From NCBI GenBank assembly GCA_016720345.1, contig JADKKV010000005.1:124001-188000 (forward strand): 64,000 nucleotides of DNA. Reading direction: 5' to 3'. The translations under genes were made by a program, and so were the position numbers. This DNA comes from Thermomonas sp. GTDB taxonomy: Bacteria; Pseudomonadota; Gammaproteobacteria; Xanthomonadales; Xanthomonadaceae. Shown here in pieces: positions 56,285 to 64,000 of this stretch. Position 1 is the first letter of the stretch, and each line of letters begins with the position of its first letter. A model generated the notes under the pieces. The model was not told the DNA's origin. It searched no databases and worked only from the letters and a program-made list of their open reading frames with translations.

Positions 56285-58119
56285 CGCAACCCGGATTCGG
56301 CCAGGCGCGCCTTGAAATTCGGTGTGGCGGACAGGTCGAACGGCGCGCCGCAGCCGCAATAGGTCACCGCGACGGCGAGCAGCAAGCCGCCGGCCGGGCG
56401 CGCGTCGAGCACGGCGGCGCGGCGGTTGGCATCCGCGCGGTCGCCGAACAGCGCGGCTTCGACCAGTTCCACGATCTGCCACTGGCGACCTATGTTGGCG
56501 TCTTCGTTGCGTCGGCCGGCGGTCCATGCCTGCGCCTGCGCACGATTCAGCCCGCGCAACCTGGCGATCTGCATCGCGGTACCGAACTCTGCCGCACCGA
56601 GGTTGTCCAGCTTCTTCGTCTTCGGTGGCAACTTGTCCTCGTGTCCGAGCATGGCCAACGCGAGGCGTTCATGCGGTGCTTGCGGCAATGCCGGCGCGTA
56701 GGTCCGCCACTGCGCGTAGATCGCCTGGATGCGTTCGGCCTTGCCATCCGCGCGCGCGACCCAGGTGCGCGTGTTCCAGTTGATCGCATTCAATGGGTCG
56801 CAGGTCGCCGCACGTGCCAGCACGGGTTCCAGCGCATCGGCATAGCCGAAGGCGCTGGCGAAGACCGGCATCCAGTTCGGCGCGCCGCAGCCGGGTTGCG
56901 CAAGCGCTTTCGACAATTGATCGGTGATGCCGCGCCAGTCGTCGCCGAGCATCTGCCGCTCGGCCAGGGCGAATTCGCGCTGCTGCGCATCCGGGCCGGT
57001 GGCGGCGGCGCGCTGCAGCGTCTGCAGGACTGCGCGCTGCGCATCCGCGCGCTCGGCGTGGGTGGTGTGGTCGTCGATCAGTGTGTGTTCGTAGAGATCG
57101 GCCTTGGCGTAATGCGCCATCGAGTAATTCGGCTCCAGCGCGATCGCGCGGTCGAATTCCGCGTTCGCCAGCTGCAGGCCTCCGAGCAGGCCGACCGACT
57201 TGTCGCCGTGCGCGGCAAGGTACAACTTCCAGGCCTTCTGGTAGTGGATGAAGGCATCCACATTGCCCACGCCGGCCTTGCGCATGGTGCCGCGTTGCTT
57301 GTCGTCCAGCAGCACGCCGAGTGCACCGGCCACCTGTTCGGCGATGTCCAGTTGCACCGCCAGCGTGTCCTGCAGCGTGCGATCGTAGGTTTGCGACCAC
57401 AGGTGGACACCGTCGCTGGCGCGGATCAGCTGGGCGGTGATGCGGGCGCGCTCGCCATCGCGGCGCACGCTGCCTTCGAGGATGTGGGCGACGCCGAGCT
57501 TCTGGCCGATGCCGCGCAGGTCCACGTTCTTGCCCTTGAACTGGAACGACGAGGTGCGCCCGACCACCTGCATGCGGTCGATGCGCGCCAGCGAGTTCAG
57601 GACTTCCTCTGACAGGCCATCGGAGAAGAACTCGTTTTCCGGGTCGGCGGACATGTTGGCGAACGGAAGCACCGCGATCGAACGCGGATCCGGCCCTTGC
57701 TTCGCTGCCCTGGCGCCTGCGTTGGCGACCACCGCACGGGTCGTTTGCGCCACCAGGGCCGCGTCCCGTTGCGGCGCCAGCACGAACTTGTCGAAGCCGA
57801 AATAGGCGAGCGCCAGCGCCGAGACCACCAACAGCATGCGGTCCATCCGCCGCGCGGTCTGCGGGGCGATGGATTCGGAGGGCGGCACCATGCCGTCGCG
57901 CTTCAGGCCTTCCGGAGTCAACTCGAATGCCCACGCCACGATCAGGGCGGGCACGAAGCCGACCGCCAGTACCGCCACCACCGCCTTCATCACCCAGGCC
58001 GGCGCCTCGAACACCGGCAACAGGGTCGCCGCGACTTGCGTCACCAGCCACGCGCCGACCAGGTACAGCCCGGCCATGCGGATGACGTTGCGGCGCTTGA
58101 GTTCGCTGATGAATTTCAT
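56230..58119 (-). CDS. Membrane-anchored TolB/FlgO-like protein with TPR region
   Basis: 629 residues. N-terminal FISELKRRNVIRMAGLYLVGAWLVTQVAATLLPVF with two spans to about residue 62, a third near 93-110, then IAVLPFANMSADPENEFFSDGLSEEVLNSLA, RTSSFQFKGKNVDLRGIGQKLGVAHILEGSVRR and GVHLWSQTYDRTL. This is the TolB-N/FlgO-like domain found in adenylate-cyclase-linked and TPR proteins. A helical repeat region follows to the end. No cyclase or kinase domain is present. Its start overlaps the stop of the upstream gene (ATGA). Function unknown; probably a signalling or envelope scaffold. Confidence 0.78.
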   Translation of the reverse strand: MKFISELKRRNVIRMAGLYLVGAWLVTQVAATLLPVFEAPAWVMKAVVAVLAVGFVPALIVAWAFELTPEGLKRDGMVPPSESIAPQTARRMDRMLLVVSALALAYFGFDKFVLAPQRDAALVAQTTRAVVANAGARAAKQGPDPRSIAVLPFANMSADPENEFFSDGLSEEVLNSLARIDRMQVVGRTSSFQFKGKNVDLRGIGQKLGVAHILEGSVRRDGERARITAQLIRASDGVHLWSQTYDRTLQDTLAVQLDIAEQVAGALGVLLDDKQRGTMRKAGVGNVDAFIHYQKAWKLYLAAHGDKSVGLLGGLQLANAEFDRAIALEPNYSMAHYAKADLYEHTLIDDHTTHAERADAQRAVLQTLQRAAATGPDAQQREFALAERQMLGDDWRGITDQLSKALAQPGCGAPNWMPVFASAFGYADALEPVLARAATCDPLNAINWNTRTWVARADGKAERIQAIYAQWRTYAPALPQAPHERLALAMLGHEDKLPPKTKKLDNLGAAEFGTAMQIARLRGLNRAQAQAWTAGRRNEDANIGRQWQIVELVEAALFGDRADANRRAAVLDARPAGGLLLAVAVTYCGCGAPFDLSATPNFKARLAESGLRWPPPVAIRYPPIPGTAP

Positions 58120-58664
58120 CGCCTGGCCTGCATCGGCAGATGGGACGGGCGGTCGGAGCGATGCGGGATGATCATGCGCACGCGATGCCGGTAGCCGGAC
58201 TGGGTGAGGCCGTCGAGGGTCAGGCGCGCGGAGTCGATCGCGAAATACTCGCCGGCGCTGCGCGCCACGCCGGGAGGCAGCAGGCCGGTGTCCGCGGACG
58301 ACACGATTTCATCCCAGGTCGCGCGCGAAGTCGCCCGGTAGTTGAGTTCGCTGGCGCGGTAGGCATTGACCACCAGCGCCTTCGCGTCGGAACGCGGGTC
58401 CGCAAGCAGCGCGTCGGTCCGCTCCACGCCCCGCAGGACCGCCGCGTGGTAATCCACCAGTTCGCGCCGCGCGAGCAGGTCACGCTTGAGATCCGCCTGC
58501 AGGCGCAGGGCATAGGCGTGGCCGAGGCGTTCATCGGCGAGCTCCTGGTTCCAGTTCGCGACCTGGATGCCGACGAACACGCCGATCACCACGATGGCGA
58601 AATCGATGGCGATGGCGGTCCATTCCTGCTTGCGGACGTGCTGGATGACGCGGCGCAGGATCAT
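58116..58664 (-). CDS. One-TM membrane protein upstream of TolB-like gene, unknown
   Basis: 182 residues. A short cytoplasmic start (MILRRVIQHVRKQEWTA) leads into a span (IAIDFAIVVIGVFVGIQVANW, about 18-38). A long helical periplasmic part with RLQADLKRDLLARRELVDYH follows. Overlaps the TolB-like gene by ATGA, so the two are translationally coupled and may form a complex. I do not recognise a named family. Confidence 0.68.
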   Translation of the reverse strand: MILRRVIQHVRKQEWTAIAIDFAIVVIGVFVGIQVANWNQELADERLGHAYALRLQADLKRDLLARRELVDYHAAVLRGVERTDALLADPRSDAKALVVNAYRASELNYRATSRATWDEIVSSADTGLLPPGVARSAGEYFAIDSARLTLDGLTQSGYRHRVRMIIPHRSDRPSHLPMQARR

Positions 58665-58895
58665 GGCGGATCACGTTGCCGGAGGCGGCCCGCCCCGCGC
58701 GGCAGGCCGCACGCATTGCGCGACCCTGCGATTCGCCACTGCTGCCCCATCGCCTCCCCCTCATGCATGGGCCGCGGCTGCCCGATGCAGGCCGCCGGGC
58801 ACTGGCGTCCAAGGCCGGATTGCCTTGGCCCCGGCATCCGCCGGCGCCCGGGTCCGCAGTGACCGCAGCTGCGCACTCATGCCAGCCAACGCAAG

Positions 58896-58920
58896 AAGGG
58901 CCGGCACAAGGCCAGCCCTT
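58896..58920 (-). terminator. Terminator of mdh
   Basis: 10-bp stem with one G-U pair (AAGGGCTGGC / GCCGGCCCTT on the minus strand), 5-nt loop, then CTTG. 26 bp after the mdh stop. The T-run is weak. Confidence 0.6.
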
Positions 58921-58946
58921 CCGGCTTGCAGCGGTGGCGCGGTGGC

Positions 58947-59930
58947 TTACAGCAGGTGCGCCACGCCGGCGCGCTCTTCTTCCAGTTCGGCCAGGGTCTT
59001 GTCCATCGCCGCGCGGCTGAAGTCATCGACCGGCAGGCCTTCGATGCGGGTGTACTCGCCGTTGGCGCAGGTGACGGGCACGCCGTAGATCACGCCTTCC
59101 GGAATGCCGTAGCTGCCGTCGGACGGCACGCCCATGGTGGCCCACTTGCCGTTGGTGCCCAGCGCCCAGTCGCGCATGTGGTCGATGGCGGCGTTGGCGG
59201 CCGATGCGGCGGACGACAGGCCGCGTGCCTCGATGATCGCGGCGCCGCGCTTGCCGACCTGCGGAATGAACGTGTTGGCGTTCCACTCGGCGTCGTTGAC
59301 CTTGTCCTTCAACGACTCGCCGTTGACCGTGGCGAAGCGGTAATCCGGGTACATGGTCGGGCTGTGGTTGCCCCACACGACCAGCTTCTCGATGTCGGCC
59401 ACGGCCACGCCGGCCTTGATGGCCAGCTGCGACAGCGCGCGGTTGTGGTCCAGGCGCAGCATCGCGGTGAAATTGCCCGGCTTCAGGTCCGGCGCCGACT
59501 TCATCGCGATATAGGCATTGGTGTTGGCCGGGTTGCCGACCACCAGCACCTTGACGTTGCGGCTGGCGACCTTGTTCAGCGCGGCGCCCTGCGCGGTGAA
59601 GATCTTGGCGTTCTCCAGCAGCAGGTCCTTGCGCTCCATGCCCGGGCCGCGCGGACGCGCGCCCACCAGCAGGGCGTAGTCGGCATCCTTGAACGCGATT
59701 TCGGCGTCATCGGTGCCGACCATGCCGGCCAGCAGCGGGAACGCGCAGTCTTCCAGCTCCATCATCACGCCGCGCAGCGCGGCCTGGGCCTTCTCCATCG
59801 GCAGTTCCAGCATCTGCAGGATGACGGGCTGGTCCTTGCCCAGCATTTCGCCGGAGGCGATGCGGAACAGCAGGGCGTAACCGATCTGGCCGGCGGCACC
59901 GGTGACGGCAACTCGAACGGGGGCTTTCAT
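58947..59930 (-). CDS. mdh: Malate dehydrogenase
   Basis: 327 residues. NAD fold [37 protein letters not shown] with catalytic Asp/Arg region, [11 protein letters not shown] with catalytic His, and [15 protein letters not shown] with the substrate Arg. TCA-cycle oxidation of malate. The GAAGQIG loop and length are those of the actinobacterial/xanthomonad cytoplasmic-type enzyme rather than the E. coli type. 282 bp between it and the upstream unknown hold only its terminator. Confidence 0.95.
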   Translation of the reverse strand: MKAPVRVAVTGAAGQIGYALLFRIASGEMLGKDQPVILQMLELPMEKAQAALRGVMMELEDCAFPLLAGMVGTDDAEIAFKDADYALLVGARPRGPGMERKDLLLENAKIFTAQGAALNKVASRNVKVLVVGNPANTNAYIAMKSAPDLKPGNFTAMLRLDHNRALSQLAIKAGVAVADIEKLVVWGNHSPTMYPDYRFATVNGESLKDKVNDAEWNANTFIPQVGKRGAAIIEARGLSSAASAANAAIDHMRDWALGTNGKWATMGVPSDGSYGIPEGVIYGVPVTCANGEYTRIEGLPVDDFSRAAMDKTLAELEEERAGVAHLL

Positions 59931-59992
59931 TGGGTTCAACTCCTGGAAATGACGATGCGGCGCAAGCGCCGCACCGGCGGGAACGGAAAGGA

Positions 59993-61192
59993 TCAGGTCA
60001 ACTCGGCGAAGAATTCCTGGATGCGCGCCAGGCCGGGCGCCAGCTGCGGGGTCGGGCAGGTGTAGCTGATCCGCAGCGCGCGCGGCTCGCCGAACGCCGA
60101 GCCCGGCACGCAGGCCACGCCCTTGGCTTCCAGCAGCGCATTGCAGAAGTCCACGTCGTTCCCGATCTTCGTGCCGTTGTGCGACTTGCCGAACGCACAG
60201 CTGATGTCCGGGAACACGTAGAACGCGCCCTGCGGACGCGGGCAGACCACGCCGGGGATGGCATCCATCACCGCCATGACCTGGTCGCGCTTGGCCTGGA
60301 ACTCGGCGTTCTTCTGGGTCGGCACGTCCTGCGGGCCGTTGAGCGCGGCGATCGCGGCCGCGGTGACGATCTCGGGGATGTTGGTGATGTGGTTGGAATT
60401 CATGGTGGTCAGGGCCTGCGCCACCGCCTCCGGGCCGGCCATGAAGCCCACCCGCCAACCGGGCATGCCGTAGGTCTTGGACAGCGAGTCGATGAAGATC
60501 ACGCGGTCGCGCAGTTCCGGGCGGACCTGCACGAAGTTCGCGTACTCCAGGCCATCGAACAGCATCCGGTTGTAGATGTCGTCGGTGATGATCCACGTGT
60601 CCGGATGCTTCACCAGCACCTCGGCCAGCGCCACGATCTCATCCCGGTTGTAGACCATGCCGGTCGGGTTGGACGGGTTGTTGAACAGGAACACCCGGGG
60701 CTTCGAGGCCAGCGCGGCATCGAGCTGGGCCGGCGTCATCTTGTAGTCCTGCGAGGCCGGGCACGGCAGCAGCTCGACCCGGGCGCCGACGATATCGGCG
60801 ATGTCCATGTAGCTGGTCCAGTACGGCACCGGGAACACGATGGTGTCGCCTTCGTCCAGCAGCGCCTCGGCCAGGTTGTAGATCACGTGCTTGGCGCCGA
60901 TCCCGGTCGCGCAGTTGGCGCGTGTGTAGCCGGCCAGGCCGATCTTCGCCATGTGCGCGATGAAGGCGTCCAGCAGCGCGTCGCTGCCACGGTTGCTGCC
61001 GTACTGGCCGCTGTCCCTGGCGAGCGCGTCGCGCGCGGCGGCATACACGTGCTCCGCCGGCAGGAAGTTCGGCACGCCGATCGAGAAGCTGATGATGTCG
61101 CGGCCTTCGGCCTTGAGGCGCTTGGCCTTCTCGGCGACCTGCATGATCGCGCTGGGCTTGGCGCGGCCGATGCGCCGGGCGAGTTGAGGCAT
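59993..61192 (-). CDS. PLP aminotransferase class I (AspC/AlaC-like)
   Basis: 399 residues. Fold type [48 protein letters not shown], and [21 protein letters not shown] with the PLP Lys in SLSKTYG. Arg near the C-terminus (ALRISYTC). Transaminates aspartate or alanine with 2-oxoglutarate in relatives; the substrate is not settled. Frame open upstream, but the [20 protein letters not shown] gives the normal start. 62 bp upstream of mdh on the same strand, consistent with oxaloacetate metabolism. Confidence 0.88.
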   Translation of the reverse strand: MPQLARRIGRAKPSAIMQVAEKAKRLKAEGRDIISFSIGVPNFLPAEHVYAAARDALARDSGQYGSNRGSDALLDAFIAHMAKIGLAGYTRANCATGIGAKHVIYNLAEALLDEGDTIVFPVPYWTSYMDIADIVGARVELLPCPASQDYKMTPAQLDAALASKPRVFLFNNPSNPTGMVYNRDEIVALAEVLVKHPDTWIITDDIYNRMLFDGLEYANFVQVRPELRDRVIFIDSLSKTYGMPGWRVGFMAGPEAVAQALTTMNSNHITNIPEIVTAAAIAALNGPQDVPTQKNAEFQAKRDQVMAVMDAIPGVVCPRPQGAFYVFPDISCAFGKSHNGTKIGNDVDFCNALLEAKGVACVPGSAFGEPRALRISYTCPTPQLAPGLARIQEFFAELT

Positions 61193-61332
61193 CGTGGGGG
61201 AACCTCGGTGCGGGCCGCGGATCCGCGGCATGGACGTGGGGTAAAGCCGCGAAATTTTAGCACGCAGCGCGTCGGGGTCGGCCGCTGCCGGCAGGCCGCG
61301 CCGCTGCCATCGCCGCCGCACCCGAGCCAACG

Positions 61333-61355
61333 AAAAGGGCGGCCAAAGCCGCCCT
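61333..61355 (-). terminator. Rho-independent terminator of ppiB
   Basis: 8-bp stem AGGGCGGC / GCCGCCCT with CAAA-type loop, followed on the minus strand by TTTT. 22 bp after the ppiB stop. Confidence 0.8.
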
Positions 61356-61377
61356 CTCCATGCGCCGCGCCGATGGC

Positions 61378-61872
61378 TCAGGCGGCGAGGATCTTGTTCC
61401 ACTCCGCAACGCGGTCGGCCCGGGCGGCCAGCGCCGCCTCGGCATCGCCTTCGATCTTCACGGACTTGATCAGGTCGCCCTGCTTCACCGCATCCACCAC
61501 GTCCAGGCCTTCGATGACCTTGCCGAACACGGTGTGCTTGCCGTCCAGCCAATCGGTCTTGATGTGGGTGATGAAGAACTGGCTGCCATTGGTGTTGGGG
61601 CCGGCGTTGGCCATCGACAGCACCCCACGCTCATGCTTCACGCCGTTGTTGGTCTCGTCCTCGAACCGGTAGCCCGGGCCGCCGCGGCCGGAACCCTCCG
61701 GGCAGCCGCCCTGGACCATGAAATCGGGGATCACCCGGTGGAAGTTGAGGCCGTCGTAAAAGCCGCGCCTGGCCAGGTTGACGAAGTTGGCGACGGTCAG
61801 CGGTGCCTTTTCGGCGGCCAGTTCGACGCGGATCGGGCCGCGGTCGGTGTCGAAGGTGGCGATCAGGGACAT
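61378..61872 (-). CDS. ppiB: Cyclophilin-type peptidyl-prolyl isomerase
   Basis: 164 residues. No signal peptide, so cytoplasmic. Cyclophilin core: [40 protein letters not shown] and [17 protein letters not shown]. Accelerates prolyl isomerisation in folding. Divergent from typA (126 bp between starts). Confidence 0.94.
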   Translation of the reverse strand: MSLIATFDTDRGPIRVELAAEKAPLTVANFVNLARRGFYDGLNFHRVIPDFMVQGGCPEGSGRGGPGYRFEDETNNGVKHERGVLSMANAGPNTNGSQFFITHIKTDWLDGKHTVFGKVIEGLDVVDAVKQGDLIKSVKIEGDAEAALAARADRVAEWNKILAA

Positions 61873-61927
61873 GTGGATTCCTTCGGGAAGTATTTTGCAG
61901 GAACCGGGTCAGACGGCCGACCCCGGG

Positions 61928-61946
61928 GCCGGCTATAATAGCCGGC
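61928..61946 (+). promoter_or_regulatory. 19-bp palindrome over the typA -10 box
   Basis: GCCGGCTATAATAGCCGGC, a perfect palindrome with central A, contains a consensus TATAAT (61934-61939), 59 bp before the typA ATG. No good -35 is seen. It could be a symmetrical promoter serving both directions or an operator. Confidence 0.6.
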
Positions 61947-61998
61947 TTCCTTCCCAGACCTGCTGCGTCCTGCCTGAACCGCGGTGCGCCCATTGCTT

Positions 61999-63843
<1,845 letters not shown>

Positions 63844-63877
63844 CTGCCAGCCGCGGGTCCAGGCACACCGCCGGGTT

Positions 63878-63898
63878 GCCCGCGCGGCCTGCGCGGGC
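63878..63898. terminator. GC hairpin downstream of typA
   Basis: GCCCGCGC-GGCCT-GCGCGGGC, 34 bp after the typA stop. Perfect 8-bp stem, no T-run. It sits between typA and the next lipoprotein gene. Confidence 0.4.
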
Positions 63899-63931
63899 GA
63901 TGCTTGCGCATTCCCGCCCGGAGCCTCGCCG

Positions 63932-64000
63932 ATGACCCGCCTCTCGCTCGCGATCGCGCTGCTGCTGCTGGCCGCCTGCCAACAAACCGAAACCCCGCAG
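63932..64000 (+). CDS. Lipoprotein, N-terminal fragment
   Basis: The first 23 residues are visible (MTRLSLAIALLLLAACQQTE). GGAG lies 8 nt upstream. The lipobox LLAAC makes lipid attachment likely. The rest is beyond the window, so the function cannot be given. Confidence 0.7.
   Translation, partial: MTRLSLAIALLLLAACQQTETPQ

Overview
The window is a high-GC, gene-dense chromosomal segment with no rRNA, tRNA, CRISPR array, transposase or phage gene that I could see. Gene content and protein character point to a gammaproteobacterium of the Xanthomonadaceae/Lysobacteraceae (Lysobacter, Luteimonas, Thermomonas or Pseudoxanthomonas-like). Supporting signs are paired S46 dipeptidyl-peptidases, a GspA/GspB pair, a THX-type ribosomal protein with a Lys/Ala-rich tail, an OprF/OmpA porin with TSP3-like repeats, hutF-type histidine degradation and a short-spaced tdh-kbl pair. 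The genus is an inference.

Layout. 1-9.5 kb: end of an EamA transporter; gspA-gspB; a VOC protein; an S4 RNA-binding protein; an ECF-type sigma factor with an adjoining membrane protein and a 51-residue one-TM peptide; a ClpP-fold-like lipoprotein; a DUF1615 lipoprotein; dbpA. 9.5-13.4 kb: a five-gene minus-strand arsenic-type operon (arsR, PF03773 permease, CxxC thioredoxin-like protein, GAPDH, arsJ) with a palindromic operator candidate at the arsR start. 13.5-16.5 kb: a pyruvyl-transferase-family gene, a 72-residue unknown and a class V PLP enzyme. 16.6-24 kb: histidine-degradation genes hutU, hutF and hutI interspersed with a nucleotide-pyrophosphatase-like lipoprotein and ogt, then an M19 dipeptidase. 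24-27.5 kb: a zinc-homeostasis block (MerC-domain protein, perfect Zur-type palindrome, ZnuD-like TonB receptor, Fur/Zur regulator) beside gltX.

27.5-39 kb: housekeeping genes (gltX, lpxH, purF, folC, serA, phosphoglycerate-mutase-like) mixed with lipoproteins, a DUF455 ferritin-like protein and a two-SPOR-domain DedD-like gene. 39-46 kb: tandem S46 peptidases, then tdh and kbl, which turn threonine into glycine plus acetyl-CoA. 46-55 kb: an rRNA pseudouridine synthase, ompA, a FadH-like flavoenzyme, a SleB-type hydrolase, a potassium-channel-like protein, prpC-prpB of the methylcitrate cycle and msrB-msrA. 55-58.7 kb: a membrane-anchored TolB/FlgO-like TPR gene beside a degraded paralogue. 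58.9-64 kb: mdh, an AlaC/AspC-type aminotransferase, ppiB, typA and the start of a lipoprotein gene.

Most unusual points: (1) three loci look broken - a +1 frameshift in the ZnuD-like receptor, a frameshift in the SPOR gene next to a 39-bp tandem repeat, and a truncated, internally deleted TPR paralogue; (2) at least three long inverted-repeat elements (arms of 24-32 nt) of different sequence sit in intergenic regions, one with a cloverleaf-like layout; (3) a hutF lacking its N-terminal domain faces hutI across only 37 bp, with mirror-image TACAAT boxes; (4) arsJ/GAPDH are combined with a permease and a thioredoxin-like protein. All statements rest on reading the sequence; no database search was run.
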